NCBI GenBank assembly: GCA_031256955.1
Contig: JAIRPP010000008.1
Coordinates: 272,001-336,000 of the forward strand
From: Candidatus Methanoplasma sp.
Lineage (GTDB): Archaea; Thermoplasmatota; Thermoplasmata; Methanomassiliicoccales; Methanomethylophilaceae
DNA: 64,000 nucleotides
Direction: 5' to 3'
A program made the position numbers and the translations under genes. Shown here piece by piece: positions 27,923-37,584 of this stretch (the first letter of the stretch is position 1; each line of letters opens with the position of its first letter). The notes under the pieces are model-generated. The model did not search any database, was not told the origin of the DNA, and saw nothing but the letters and a program-made list of their open reading frames with translations.

Positions 27923-29453
27923 CTCCGCCGAAGAAGCCTCTCAGCACCGGGTTCATCTCCATCATCTGCTCGCGGCCCATGGCCTCGTAGAAGTGGATCA
28001 GTATCCCCACTGCCAGCAGCAGGCCCGTCCCGGTGGCGTTCCCCGTGGTCCCGATCATGTCCGCCCCCGTGGCCAGGGCGCCTATCATGGCTCCCGACAG
28101 CACGGTGATGGCCGGGATGTACCTCTCCAGCACCCTCTTCAGGACGCGGGGGTCCCGGCGGAACCCTGGGATCTGCATGCCGCTCTTCTGGATCTGCTTG
28201 GCCACGGCCTCGGGGCCGAGGTTGGTGGTCTGGACCCAGAACTTGGCGAACATTATGGATCCCATGATCATCACGGACCCGAATATCGCCACGTGGCCCA
28301 CGTTCTGCAGCACGGTGTGCCCGTTGCCGTACCCGGACGGATCCAGTATCGGCATCAGCCAGCTGGACACCCCCATCGGCGACGACAGGTACCACGCCAG
28401 CCCGCCCGAGGCGGTGGTGGACCCTGATTCGAACATCCCTATGGAGCTGTTCCCCCCGATGAAGGGTATGCTCCCCAGGAAGCTGTTGCTGTACAGCAGG
28501 AGCGCCACCATGCTGACGTTGGCCAGCAGCGCGCTCATCAGGATGACCGGTATGTTGCTGGCGTACATCAGCTTGAGCGGGTACCTGCCCCTGGCCCCCC
28601 TGGCGTTGCCATGGGAGAGCGGCAGCTCTATGCGGCTGGATTCCAGGTACACCACCAGCAGGAATATCGCCAGGGTGCCCACCAACGCTATCATCGGGTT
28701 GGGCTCCCCCAGGAATATCAGCTCGTACCCGCCGTTCGCCATCTCGCCGGACGACGTGTGCGTGAGCACGTATATCGCCTTCGGTATGGTTCCCGCCGGC
28801 GGGTTGCTGAGCGACATCTCGGCGCCCGCGCTCACAGGGTACCAGTTCAGCGCGCCCGTGAACACGGACTGCGCCACCCCGGCCGCTATGAACAGGGATA
28901 TCCCGCTCCCGATGCCCCACTTGGAGACCACCTCGTCGAACAGGAACACCAGGTACGACCCGACGCAGAGCTGCAGTATTATCAGCAGCCTCGCCCCGCC
29001 CGAGCCCCACGCGGATTCCAGCGAGGAGGACGGGACCAGGTATCCGAACACCTGGGGCACCGCCTCGATCACTATCATCACTATGACCAGGAGCTTGAGC
29101 ACCGACTGGTAGCACGCCTTGTCGTTGCGGTTCGTCAGGTCCAGCTTTATGATCTTGGCTCCGACGAAGAGCTGCATTATGATCGACGCCGTGACGATCG
29201 GGCCGATCCCCAGCTGCATTATCGTGCCGGACGCGCCGGCCATTATCGTCCTGTACTGCGCGAACAGGTCGAGCGACTTCGACTGGTCCAGGCCGTACAG
29301 GTACACGTTCGTCATCACGAAGTACAGGACCACGATGACGACGACCCACATCATCTTGGTCCGGAAGTGCACATGGCCTTCCGGGCGCTTGACGGCGGGG
29401 AGCTTGTCGCTCACGGGCTTGAACTTGTACAACAGGCTGAGCTGCTCTTCCAT
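27915..29453 (-). CDS. secY: Preprotein translocase subunit SecY
   Basis: Ten-TM SecY pattern: GASGTIMQLGIGPIVTASIIMQLFVGAK, KWGIGSGISLFIAAGVAQSV, KSGMQIPGFRRDPRVLKRVLERYIPAITVLSGAMIG. Confidence 0.95.
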   Translation of the reverse strand: MEEQLSLLYKFKPVSDKLPAVKRPEGHVHFRTKMMWVVVIVVLYFVMTNVYLYGLDQSKSLDLFAQYRTIMAGASGTIMQLGIGPIVTASIIMQLFVGAKIIKLDLTNRNDKACYQSVLKLLVIVMIVIEAVPQVFGYLVPSSSLESAWGSGGARLLIILQLCVGSYLVFLFDEVVSKWGIGSGISLFIAAGVAQSVFTGALNWYPVSAGAEMSLSNPPAGTIPKAIYVLTHTSSGEMANGGYELIFLGEPNPMIALVGTLAIFLLVVYLESSRIELPLSHGNARGARGRYPLKLMYASNIPVILMSALLANVSMVALLLYSNSFLGSIPFIGGNSSIGMFESGSTTASGGLAWYLSSPMGVSSWLMPILDPSGYGNGHTVLQNVGHVAIFGSVMIMGSIMFAKFWVQTTNLGPEAVAKQIQKSGMQIPGFRRDPRVLKRVLERYIPAITVLSGAMIGALATGADMIGTTGNATGTGLLLAVGILIHFYEAMGREQMMEMNPVLRGFFGGDE

Positions 29454-29475
29454 CCGGATCTACCTCACAGGGACG

Positions 29476-29898
29476 TCACTCGACGATGCTGCCGCCAGCG
29501 GCCGCGATCTTCTCGCGGGCCTTCTCAGACGCCTGGGCGACGGTCACGTTCACGGGGACGCCTATGTTCCCGTTACCGAGCAACTTGTCTATCCCCGCAT
29601 CTGTTAGGTTGATATTATACGTATCCCCTGTTTTGGCCGCGAACCCGAGGGAGACGAACCTCTCGATGCCCTCTTCGAGCTCCGCCACGTTGATGGTGGC
29701 GTTGGCCGTCACCATGCACTGCGGCCTCTTGAAGCCGTGCCTCCCGAAGTGGTCCCTGTCGTATTTCAGCATGTGTATCTTGCCGGTCTTGCCCAGGCCC
29801 GCCTGCCCGCGGCCGCCGATTATGCCGGCGCCGCGGCCGGACTTCTTCCCGCGGCCGTGGGTCCTGGAGCCTCTCATCTTCTTAGTTCTGCTTGGCAT
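29476..29898 (-). CDS. rpl15: Ribosomal protein L15 (uL15)
   Basis: KKMRGSRTHGRGKKSGRGAGIIGGRGQAG. Confidence 0.94.
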   Translation of the reverse strand: MPSRTKKMRGSRTHGRGKKSGRGAGIIGGRGQAGLGKTGKIHMLKYDRDHFGRHGFKRPQCMVTANATINVAELEEGIERFVSLGFAAKTGDTYNINLTDAGIDKLLGNGNIGVPVNVTVAQASEKAREKIAAAGGSIVE

Positions 29899-29907
29899 AG
29901 CACCACC

Positions 29908-30372
29908 TCACAGCATCCTGGCGATGAGGTCGTTGATGGCCTCTCCCCTGTATCCCAGCGCGCCGCCGTTCTGGTACGAGCGCTTGTTGCCCTCGTATCC
30001 CTTCACGGGCGGGTGCAGGCGGAACACGGGCTTGGCATCCGCCACATCCCTCATTCTGCATTCGCTCTCCGATATCGCCTTGGCGAGGTCGCCCACGGTG
30101 GCGAACCCGCTGTTCTCCCTCAGGTACTCGTCGGTGACCTCCCTGTCCCCGGAGAGCCTCCCGCGGACCCTGATCATGTCGGCCAGGGTGTCCGCGCTGA
30201 CCTCTCCCCAGGTGCAGAAGTCCTTCACCTTCTGGAGCATGCCCTTGGTGCACGGGTCCTCCGGGACCACGGTGCAGTGGTTGACCCTCGTCAGGCCGAG
30301 GAGGGCCATCGTGTGCTCTATGTCCCCGTTGACCTCGGGCCTACCGCGGACGCGTATCACGGCGTATGCCAT
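29908..30372 (-). CDS. rpl30: Ribosomal protein L30 (uL30)
   Basis: MAYAVIRVRGRPEVNGDIEHTMALLGLTRVNHCTVVP; start internal to ORF 29908..30837. Confidence 0.93.
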   Translation of the reverse strand: MAYAVIRVRGRPEVNGDIEHTMALLGLTRVNHCTVVPEDPCTKGMLQKVKDFCTWGEVSADTLADMIRVRGRLSGDREVTDEYLRENSGFATVGDLAKAISESECRMRDVADAKPVFRLHPPVKGYEGNKRSYQNGGALGYRGEAINDLIARML

Positions 30373-30374
30373 GC

Positions 30375-31043
30375 TCAGTCCTCCTGGTATTCTGCCGAGG
30401 GCATGGGCCCGATCGGCCCCGGGACGATGTTCAGCCTCTGGGCCTGCTCGTCGGTGACCCTCATGCGGGCGGTCTGCTTCAGCGCCTCGAAGGTCGCCGT
30501 GGCGTAGTTGACCTTGGTCTTGGTGTTGCCGGTGGCGAAGCCCCATGCGTCGCGGACCCCGGCCATGGTGAGCAGGCTCTTGGCCACGTCGCCCACCGCC
30601 AGGGACACGCCGCGCGGGGCGGGCCTGATGTAGACTGTGACGGAGCCGGTCCTGCCTATGACCTCGAAAGGCATCGTGTGGGGCTCTCCGCACCCGCACT
30701 CCCAGGACCCGCAGCCCCTCTTTATCTCGATGATGTTCAGCTTCGCGTTGTCGATGGCCTTCTTGATGGAGAGGCCCACCTCCTTCCCCTTGGCGCGGCC
30801 TATGCCGATGAAGCCGTCGCCGTTCCCGACGATGCACGTCGCGGCGAACCTGACCCTCCTCCCGGAGTCGGTCATCCTCTGAACCATGTTCATGTCGATG
30901 ACCTCGTCCTGGAGGTCGGGGATGAGTATGTCCACTATCTCCGCCTCGCGGAGGGGGAGCCTGGTGGCCAGCGCGTCGCTCATGGTCGTTATCTCGCCAT
31001 TGAGGACCATGCGGCCCAGCCTTGTCTTAGGAGTCCATTCCAT
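30375..31043 (-). CDS. rps5: Ribosomal protein S5 (uS5)
   Basis: GDGFIGIGRAKGKEVGLSIKKAIDNAKLNIIEIKRGCGSWECGCGEPHTMPFEV. Confidence 0.95.
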   Translation of the reverse strand: MEWTPKTRLGRMVLNGEITTMSDALATRLPLREAEIVDILIPDLQDEVIDMNMVQRMTDSGRRVRFAATCIVGNGDGFIGIGRAKGKEVGLSIKKAIDNAKLNIIEIKRGCGSWECGCGEPHTMPFEVIGRTGSVTVYIRPAPRGVSLAVGDVAKSLLTMAGVRDAWGFATGNTKTKVNYATATFEALKQTARMRVTDEQAQRLNIVPGPIGPMPSAEYQED

Positions 31044-31044
31044 G

Positions 31045-31545
31045 TCACTCTGCCTCCACTTTCTTCTTCACGCTGTTCACGGCCGCCTCGATGGCGGCGT
31101 CTATGTGCTTCCCGAGGATGCGGTCCTCGGAGGGGAGGACGGCCTCGCTGTGCGGGACCTCCAGCCCCGCGTCGGCCATCCCCTTCACGGCGGAGAAGAG
31201 AACCCCGCCGTGCTTGGGCGCCTGCATCCCTATGTCCAGCACGGCGTACTCTATGCCGGCCTTGGCCGCGCGCCTGCCCGCCAGGTATCCGACGAGGTAT
31301 GCGGCGGGTATGGAGGAGCACGAGTGCTCCCAGCCGTACTTCTTGAGCTCCCTGGTGGTGGCCGAGGCCTCCACCACGTCGCCCGCCATGTCGAATCCGA
31401 TGAACTGGACTGCGACGTTCTTGTTCGACCGCCTGACGACCGCCCTCGGCTCCTGGCTCGCGAGGAGCTTGCGGCGGGCGTAGTAGTCTGTGCGGTTCTC
31501 CCTCCTCCTGCGGAAGGCGACCCTGTATCTCGGTCCTGTTGCCAT
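31045..31545 (-). CDS. rpl18: Ribosomal protein L18 (uL18)
   Basis: MATGPRYRVAFRRRRENRTDYYARRKLLASQEPRAVVRRSNKNVAVQ. Confidence 0.95.
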   Translation of the reverse strand: MATGPRYRVAFRRRRENRTDYYARRKLLASQEPRAVVRRSNKNVAVQFIGFDMAGDVVEASATTRELKKYGWEHSCSSIPAAYLVGYLAGRRAAKAGIEYAVLDIGMQAPKHGGVLFSAVKGMADAGLEVPHSEAVLPSEDRILGKHIDAAIEAAVNSVKKKVEAE

Positions 31546-32006
31546 CAGATCTCCTCCTCTTTAAGGTGCCCCGCGGCCGCCATGTGCTGCTTGAGGTTCC
31601 TGCGGGATTTGTAAACCCCTCCCTTGGCCCTCCTGTAGTACAGCCTGTACACCGAGGGCGTTATCTTCCCGTCGGCGCGGAGCGACTTGAGCTCCTCGCG
31701 GATCGGGCGGATGGTGGCCATCCACCTGCTCTTCTCGGACACGCGGGCGTTGGCGGATCCCTTCCTGCTGCCGGGGCCCTTCCTCTTGCCCGCGGCCTTC
31801 TGGCCCGCGACGTGCCTTATCCTGCCCCTGGACGTGCCGTTCTTGGGCTTCGCCTTTATCAGGCCGGAGCCGATGGCCATGCGGATGTCGGCGCGGGTTA
31901 TGCACTCCTCCACCTCTTCCGTCTTGTCCGGGTTTATCCATACCCTGTTGGCGCCGCATTTGAGGATCTCCGCGGCCATCCTTCTCTGGTTGCTGAGGTC
32001 GGTCAT
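31545..32006 (-). CDS. rpl19e: Ribosomal protein L19e
   Basis: MTDLSNQRRMAAEILKCGANRVWINPDKTEEVEECITRADIRMAI; ATGA-type overlap with L18. Confidence 0.94.
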   Translation of the reverse strand: MTDLSNQRRMAAEILKCGANRVWINPDKTEEVEECITRADIRMAIGSGLIKAKPKNGTSRGRIRHVAGQKAAGKRKGPGSRKGSANARVSEKSRWMATIRPIREELKSLRADGKITPSVYRLYYRRAKGGVYKSRRNLKQHMAAAGHLKEEEI

Positions 32007-32008
32007 GG

Positions 32009-32707
32009 TCACACCATCCTGTTGAGGACCCTTATGCCGAGCTCGGCCGCCCTCTCCTGTATGACGATCCTCTTCCTGGTGCCGACCGTCCTGCCTATGC
32101 GGACCGCCTGGGACTTGGGGTCTATGCCCTCGAGCCCGTCCACGTTGTATACCAGGACCTCCCTGAACCCGGACGGGTGGAGGCCCCTGGCCTCGGCGGG
32201 GCCGCCGTATCCGACGTCCACCATGGGCGGACGCCTCTTCAGCTGCCTCTTCATCTTGGAGTGTATGCCCTTGGGCTTCCTCCACTTCTCGCCCAGCTTG
32301 GAGTATCTGAACCACTCCTGCCTCTTGAACGCGGGCCTCCTCCCGGAAATCAGCGCCCTCTTGGCGAGCGCGTCGGCGGTCTCGCCGTCGAGCTCGGGCT
32401 TGATCTTGACGGCGTAGCCGCCCTCGTCCACGATCTCCGTCTCGGGCTCGGCTTTCGCCTCCGCCTTGGCTTCCTTGGCCTCGGCCTTGGGCTCGGCTTT
32501 CGCCTCGGGCTCGTCCGCGAGGAGCTCCTTCCAGCGTTCGACCGTCTTCGGGCCGACGCCGGAGAGGCTCATTATGACCTTCTTGGCCCCCTCGGGGTCG
32601 CGGACCGCGTCCCTGAGCTCCGGCACGGAGGCTATGCCGATCTGTTTAAGCTCGGCTATGTTCCCCTCTTTCAGGCCGGGGAGGTCCGTAAGCGTCTTGA
32701 TGCTCAT
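32009..32707 (-). CDS. rpl32e: Ribosomal protein L32e with N-terminal helix-hairpin-helix domain
   Basis: N-term LPGLKEGNIAELKQIGIASVPELRDAV...SLSGVGPKTVERW, EAKAEPKAEAK linker, then L32e core RRPAFKRQEWFRYSKLGEKWRKPKGIHSKMKRQLKRRPPM. Confidence 0.92.
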   Translation of the reverse strand: MSIKTLTDLPGLKEGNIAELKQIGIASVPELRDAVRDPEGAKKVIMSLSGVGPKTVERWKELLADEPEAKAEPKAEAKEAKAEAKAEPETEIVDEGGYAVKIKPELDGETADALAKRALISGRRPAFKRQEWFRYSKLGEKWRKPKGIHSKMKRQLKRRPPMVDVGYGGPAEARGLHPSGFREVLVYNVDGLEGIDPKSQAVRIGRTVGTRKRIVIQERAAELGIRVLNRMV

Positions 32708-33255
32708 TCTCTCACCTTGTGCGATTTGTGGACGATGTATATCCCGTCCTGGAAGGTCCTCTTGTCGAATCCGACCCTCGAGGTGGCCTTCTCGAGGTTC
32801 GCCGCGGTCTGCCCGCAGTCCTCGATGCTGTTGCCCTCGACGGTCACGTCGGTCCCGCTGACCTTGACCTTGCACGCGCCGGCTATGTTGGCGTAGCGGG
32901 GCGCGTGGCCTCCCATGTAGTTGCTTATCTCCACGCGGCCGTCCTTGACGGCCACCTTCATCGGGAAGTGGGAGAAGACGACCTTCAGCGTGTATGTGAA
33001 CCCGACGGTCACGCCCTTTATCATGTTATTGATGTGCGCGACGTAGGTTCCCACCATGGCCTTGTCTTCCGTCCTGGGGTATTCGCTGCTTACGGCGACC
33101 TCCCCTTCCGCTATGGAGATGCTGACGCGAGGGTACGCGAAGTTTCTGCTCAATTCTCCCCTGGGCCCTTTGACCGTAACGGTACCGTCATTCATCGTGA
33201 CGGACACCCCGCCGGGGATGGCGATGGTGCTTTCGATCTTCCCTGCTATTGTCAT
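32704..33255 (-). CDS. rpl6: Ribosomal protein L6 (uL6)
   Basis: IESTIAIPGGVSVTMNDGTVTVKGPRGELSRNF, MVGTYVAHINNMIKGVTVGFTYTLKVVFSHFPM. Confidence 0.94.
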   Translation of the reverse strand: MTIAGKIESTIAIPGGVSVTMNDGTVTVKGPRGELSRNFAYPRVSISIAEGEVAVSSEYPRTEDKAMVGTYVAHINNMIKGVTVGFTYTLKVVFSHFPMKVAVKDGRVEISNYMGGHAPRYANIAGACKVKVSGTDVTVEGNSIEDCGQTAANLEKATSRVGFDKRTFQDGIYIVHKSHKVRE

Positions 33256-33264
33256 CTCTATTCC

Positions 33265-33654
33265 TCAGTACACGTATGCCAGCAGCTTGCCGCCGATGCC
33301 CTTCTCCTTGGCGTCGTCCTGGGTTATGACGCCCGCCGTGGTGGTCAGTATGAGCACTCCGAAGTCCTGGGCGGGGAGGAACCTCGCCTCGAACCCCTCT
33401 ATCTCGCTCGCTCTGACCGAGTATCTCGGCTTTATCACGCCGCAGTTGTTTATGGCCCCTTTGAGGACCACGCGGAACTTGCCCGCCTTGCCGTCGTCGA
33501 CGTACTCGAACTGATATATATACCCGTGGTCCTGCATGACCTTCAGCACGCGGCCGATGAGTTTGGAGGACGGCTGGATGGTGCATTCGCTCTTTCCTTC
33601 GGTCGCCGCATTTTTCATGACGCACATCGCGTCGTTGAGTGGATCGCTCTGCAT
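33265..33654 (-). CDS. rps8: Ribosomal protein S8 (uS8)
   Basis: DPLNDAMCVMKNAATEGKSECTIQPSSKLIGRVLKVMQDHGYI. Confidence 0.94.
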   Translation of the reverse strand: MQSDPLNDAMCVMKNAATEGKSECTIQPSSKLIGRVLKVMQDHGYIYQFEYVDDGKAGKFRVVLKGAINNCGVIKPRYSVRASEIEGFEARFLPAQDFGVLILTTTAGVITQDDAKEKGIGGKLLAYVY

Positions 33655-33663
33655 TTTGTCACC

Positions 33664-33810
33664 TCACGAATACTTCTTGAAGCCCAGCTCCGGGGCCTTG
33701 TCCCTGAAGCACTGGCGACAGAGGTGCATCCCGTATCTCCTGATGATGCCCCTCCTGCGTCCGCAGCGAGTGCAACCGTCTACCCTTCCGAACTTCTTCT
33801 TTGGCTTCAC
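33664..33810 (-). CDS. rps14: Ribosomal protein S14 (uS14), zinc-ribbon type, 48 aa, GTG start
   Basis: Hand translation of reverse strand: [48 protein letters not shown]; absent from ORF track; GTG overlaps L5 stop. Confidence 0.93.
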   Translation of the reverse strand: MKPKKKFGRVDGCTRCGRRRGIIRRYGMHLCRQCFRDKAPELGFKKYS

Positions 33811-34316
33811 TCGACCACCTCTACTTCATAGTTTTCCTTCATGTATCTTATGGCCTCGTCGCGGTCCACGCGGTGGCTCTTGGGGATCTTGCGCCTGAGC
33901 AGGGACCTCTTGGTTATCCTGTTCCCGGCCCTCCTGAGCACCACGCTGACGTCCATCCCGAATATGCCGATCTCGGGGTCGTATTTCATCCCCTCGAAGT
34001 CGGTGTAGTCGGATATGCCGAAGGACATGTTGCCCTCCCTGTCGAACGAGTAGGCGTAGACCCTCCTCTCCCTGATCGGGAGCGCCCTGCCGAGGAAGCC
34101 CTCGGCGGCCTCTCCCCTGAGGGTGACCTTGCACCCGAGCGGCATGCCGACCCTGATGCCCAGGTCCCTGTTGACCGTCTTGGAGATGGTCTGCACGGAC
34201 TTCTGGCCCGTGACCATCTCCAGCACCTTCTGGGCCTTGACGAGCCTCTCGCCGGCCTCTCCGACGCCTATGTTGACGGTCACCTTGTCTATGCGTATGT
34301 CTCTGGGGGAGCTCAT
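33807..34316 (-). CDS. rpl5: Ribosomal protein L5 (uL5)
   Basis: [59 protein letters not shown]. Confidence 0.95.
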   Translation of the reverse strand: MSSPRDIRIDKVTVNIGVGEAGERLVKAQKVLEMVTGQKSVQTISKTVNRDLGIRVGMPLGCKVTLRGEAAEGFLGRALPIRERRVYAYSFDREGNMSFGISDYTDFEGMKYDPEIGIFGMDVSVVLRRAGNRITKRSLLRRKIPKSHRVDRDEAIRYMKENYEVEVVE

Positions 34317-35020
34317 TCGGACGCCTCCGGCAGCTTTATCTCCGGCTTCGACGAGCCGATGATGAACACGTTCCTGAGGACGGTCTCCAGGCCGCTCTCG
34401 AACCTGACGACGTTGGCCGCCGACCCGCTGACCTTGACCTTCTCGGATATCGTGAAGACCTTGCCGGCCAGCGCGCCGTGGACGATGAGCGCGGACGCCC
34501 CCTTGACGAGGGAGTAGCGCGCGAGCACCGCCTGGGTGGACACGTCTATCTTCAGGGTGTCCCCGGACTCGTAGTCGTTCTCGTCCAGGAGCAGGTTCCT
34601 GCCCCCGCTGAGGTTGAGCTGGATCTTGCCGCCCCTCACCTTGGTCTTGCCCTCGACGCGGACGAGCTTCCATCCGGCCTCGTCGGCGCTTATGGGGACC
34701 AGGGTTATCTTGCCCTTGTCGGTGAGGAGGACGCGGAAGCTCTGCCCGGTCTTGGGCAGGGACACCGTGTCCATCACGCCTATGGGCGCCTTCGGGCTCT
34801 TGACGGGCTTCCCGTCCACCATGAGCTCGCGGTTCCCTATGATCCTCTTCGCCTCCTTGGCGGTGTCGCACGCGCCGATCATGTCCCTGAGGACCACGGC
34901 CGCGGGAAGGCTGCTCTCTATGGAGTGCGCCCCGGGGGACTGTTTGGTCACCCAGACCGCCGCCTTCCTCTTTATCGGCCAGGTCCTGGGCGCCGTCAGC
35001 CTCTTCATGTGGTCGCTCAT
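34313..35020 (-). CDS. rps4e: Ribosomal protein S4e
   Basis: MKRLTAPRTWPIKRKAAVWVTKQSPGAHSIESSLPAAVVLRDMIG. Confidence 0.94.
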   Translation of the reverse strand: MSDHMKRLTAPRTWPIKRKAAVWVTKQSPGAHSIESSLPAAVVLRDMIGACDTAKEAKRIIGNRELMVDGKPVKSPKAPIGVMDTVSLPKTGQSFRVLLTDKGKITLVPISADEAGWKLVRVEGKTKVRGGKIQLNLSGGRNLLLDENDYESGDTLKIDVSTQAVLARYSLVKGASALIVHGALAGKVFTISEKVKVSGSAANVVRFESGLETVLRNVFIIGSSKPEIKLPEASE

Positions 35021-35391
35021 TGCCTACCCTCCTTGTTCTTCGATATCGAGTCCACCCTCCAGGGGTCCTCGGCGTTCAGCTTCGTGATCACCAGGTTGGA
35101 GGCGTGCACAGCGCGCGCCACCGCCGTCCCGTCGGCCTGGTTTATGGTCACTCCCTCCACCGAGACCCTGCCGGTCTTGGTGAAGACCTCTATGACCTTC
35201 CCCTCGGTCCCGCGCACGTCCTCGTCGCCGCGGAGGACCGCCACGGTGTCTCCCTTGCAAACCCTGGCCGAGCGGACCCCGTACTGCTCCCTCAGCTCGT
35301 GGCTGAGGGGGGCCGCGAGGGCCTTGCGCTTCACGTGGGCCGGCGCGTTGGCCTGCGCCTTCCTCTGTATCCTTGCCTTGCTGCTTGTCAT
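35017..35391 (-). CDS. rpl24: Ribosomal protein L24 (uL24)
   Basis: KRKALAAPLSHELREQYGVRSARVCKGDTVAVLRGDEDVRGTEGKVIEV (KOW). Confidence 0.94.
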   Translation of the reverse strand: MTSSKARIQRKAQANAPAHVKRKALAAPLSHELREQYGVRSARVCKGDTVAVLRGDEDVRGTEGKVIEVFTKTGRVSVEGVTINQADGTAVARAVHASNLVITKLNAEDPWRVDSISKNKEGRQ

Positions 35392-35400
35392 GCGGACACC

Positions 35401-35799
35401 TCACACTATGGACCCTGCGGTCGCCGCTATGCGGGGCCACCTCTCGGCGGCCTCTTTGGCCACCGGCCCCTTTATGTCGGTCCCTTTGGTCTCGCCGGTC
35501 TCTGTCACGATCACGGCCGCGTTGTCCTCGAAGTAGACCATCGTGCCGTCGGGGCGCCTGGTCGGGCGCCTCTGGCGGACTATGACCGCCTGCACGATCT
35601 GCCTCCTCATTGCGGGGGTCCCCTTCTTGACGGACGCTATGACCACGTCGCCGACTCCGGCGCAGGGCACCCTCCGGGCCACCCCGTGGTAGCCGGGGAC
35701 GGTTATGATCTCTATCACTTTGGCCCCGGTGTTGTCGATCACGTCGAGGCGGGACCCGTTCTGTAGCCCCCTTATCTGAGTCCCTGCGATTCCCTTCAT
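35401..35799 (-). CDS. rpl14: Ribosomal protein L14 (uL14)
   Basis: [52 protein letters not shown]. Confidence 0.95.
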   Translation of the reverse strand: MKGIAGTQIRGLQNGSRLDVIDNTGAKVIEIITVPGYHGVARRVPCAGVGDVVIASVKKGTPAMRRQIVQAVIVRQRRPTRRPDGTMVYFEDNAAVIVTETGETKGTDIKGPVAKEAAERWPRIAATAGSIV

Positions 35800-35803
35800 G
35801 GAC

Positions 35804-36136
35804 TCACTCCCTCTTCTCGATCACTACGAAGGACACGGTCTTGGAGATGGGGCGGCACTCGGATATCCTCACGCGGTCGCCCACCTTGAGGCCGAGGCAG
35901 GGCGCCGCGTGGGACGGGTACCTGCTGGACCTCTTCTCGTATCTCTCGTATTTCTTCTGGTATTTCAGATAGTTGCGCTCAACTATCACGGTCTTGTTCA
36001 TCTTGACGGTCGCTACTACGCCGTCTATGATCTGCCCTCTGACCGACAGACTGCCGTGGAACGGGCAGTTGGGGTCGCCGCACTCTGAGGAGGGAGGGGT
36101 CACATCCAATCCTATGTCTCTGACTTTCGATGCCAT
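35804..36136 (-). CDS. rps17: Ribosomal protein S17 (uS17)
   Basis: [64 protein letters not shown]. Confidence 0.95.
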   Translation of the reverse strand: MASKVRDIGLDVTPPSSECGDPNCPFHGSLSVRGQIIDGVVATVKMNKTVIVERNYLKYQKKYERYEKRSSRYPSHAAPCLGLKVGDRVRISECRPISKTVSFVVIEKRE

Positions 36137-36143
36137 TAATCTC

Positions 36144-36398
36144 TCACCTAACCTTTTTTATCCTGTCTTCCGGCCGGTGCTGAATCTCTTCGCCTTTGAT
36201 GTCCAGGTATCCTTTGCCGCACGCGAATCTGAACTCGCCGCCCTGCTTGGGCACCATCCTGTCCGTCCCGGCGGACCTGACGGTGAACGTGTTCCTGGTC
36301 TCGTCGACTATCTTCCCGGATATCCCCGAGTAGGGCCTCGACAAGACCTCCACTTCCCTGCCTATGAGCTCCGACCTCATGAAATCGCTCCTGTTCAT
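36144..36398 (-). CDS. rnp1: RNase P protein component 1 (Rpp29/Pop4)
   Basis: [52 protein letters not shown]. Confidence 0.9.
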   Translation of the reverse strand: MNRSDFMRSELIGREVEVLSRPYSGISGKIVDETRNTFTVRSAGTDRMVPKQGGEFRFACGKGYLDIKGEEIQHRPEDRIKKVR

Positions 36399-36399
36399 T

Positions 36400-36699
36400 T
36401 TACCTGACTTCCGTGCGGAACCCGATCTCTTCCAGGACGGCCTTGACCTTCTTCTTGTGGTCTCCCTGAAGCTCGATGCGCCCGTCCTTGCAGGTCCCGC
36501 CGGCCGCGCACTTGTTCTTTAGCTGTTTAGCCAGGTCTGCGATGTCGATGTCGTTCTCGTCGATGCCGTCTATGACCGTCACCATCTTGCCGTACCTGCG
36601 GCTGTCGACGGATATCCTGACGGTCTGTTGCTCGCGCGCGATCTCCTCGCACATGCAGAGCTCTTTTGGCAATCCGCATACCGGACATATGTCGACCAT
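36400..36699 (-). CDS. Translation initiation factor aIF1 (SUI1) with N-terminal zinc-binding Cys motif
   Basis: CPVCGLPKELCMCEEIAREQQTVRISVDSRRYGKMVTVIDG...LKNKCAAGGTCKDGRIELQGDHKKKV. Confidence 0.92.
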   Translation of the reverse strand: MVDICPVCGLPKELCMCEEIAREQQTVRISVDSRRYGKMVTVIDGIDENDIDIADLAKQLKNKCAAGGTCKDGRIELQGDHKKKVKAVLEEIGFRTEVR

Positions 36700-36908
36700 T
36701 AGTGTTCTTCCTCCCCCTTCTGGTTCTGAACGGTCAGGATGCGCGCTATGTTCGTCCTGAGGGCGCGTATTATCCCCGGGTTGGAGGGAGCCCCTCCCAT
36801 CGCGGAGACGCCCCTCTCGTGCATGAGCTCGTTGCGCAGCTCCTTCAGCTTCTCGTTGCGCTCCTCGTCGCTCATGCCCCTTATGTCGGCTGTCTTGAGG
36901 GAGGCCAT
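36699..36908 (-). CDS. rpl29: Ribosomal protein L29 (uL29)
   Basis: IRGMSDEERNEKLKELRNELMHERGVSAMGGAPSNPGIIRALRTNIARILT. Confidence 0.93.
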   Translation of the reverse strand: MASLKTADIRGMSDEERNEKLKELRNELMHERGVSAMGGAPSNPGIIRALRTNIARILTVQNQKGEEEH

Positions 36909-36909
36909 C

Positions 36910-37584
36910 TCACTCCGCCTCCTCTATGACGGGCTCCGCCTGCGGGGCGGGCTCGGCGAACAGCTCGGGGAACTTGGCGGCGGCGTCGGTCTTGCTGAGG
37001 ACGGTCGTGTCCGCAGGCAGCCTCGCGTCGGGCCTCATTATCTCGACGGTCACGCCGATGACTCCCATCTTCAGCTTCGCGACGGCGTAGCCGCGCTCGA
37101 TGAAGTTGATCCTGGGCTCGCCGCAGAACTTGATGTAGCCCTCCTTGAACTTCTCGGTCCTGTGCCTCTGCCCGGTGAGCTTGCCCGCCAGTATGACGTG
37201 GCACCCGCGGGCGCCGGAGTCCATGACCCTGCGGACGGTGGAGTGCCCCGCCCTGCGGAAGTGCCATCCCCTCTCGAGGGAGAAGGCCAGCTTCTCCGCC
37301 ATGATCTGGGCGTTGAGGTTCGCGTCCACGACCTCGCTCACCTCGATCTGGGGGTTCTCGAAGCCGTACTTCTCGCTTATCGCCTGCGTCAGGTTCTTTA
37401 TGGTCTGCCCGCGCCTGCCTATGACCAGGCCGGGCCTCTCGGTGGTGAGGAGCACGCGGGTCCCCATCGGCGTCCTCTGGACGTCGAGGCCACCGAAGCC
37501 CGCGCGGCTGACCTCCTTCATGAGGTACTCCTTCAGAAGGACCCTGCGGATGTTCTCGGTGACGAATTTCCTCTCTGATGCCAT
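36910..37584 (-). CDS. rps3: Ribosomal protein S3 (uS3)
   Basis: ERPGLVIGRRGQTIKNLTQAISEKYGFENPQIEVSEV. Confidence 0.95.
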   Translation of the reverse strand: MASERKFVTENIRRVLLKEYLMKEVSRAGFGGLDVQRTPMGTRVLLTTERPGLVIGRRGQTIKNLTQAISEKYGFENPQIEVSEVVDANLNAQIMAEKLAFSLERGWHFRRAGHSTVRRVMDSGARGCHVILAGKLTGQRHRTEKFKEGYIKFCGEPRINFIERGYAVAKLKMGVIGVTVEIMRPDARLPADTTVLSKTDAAAKFPELFAEPAPQAEPVIEEAE

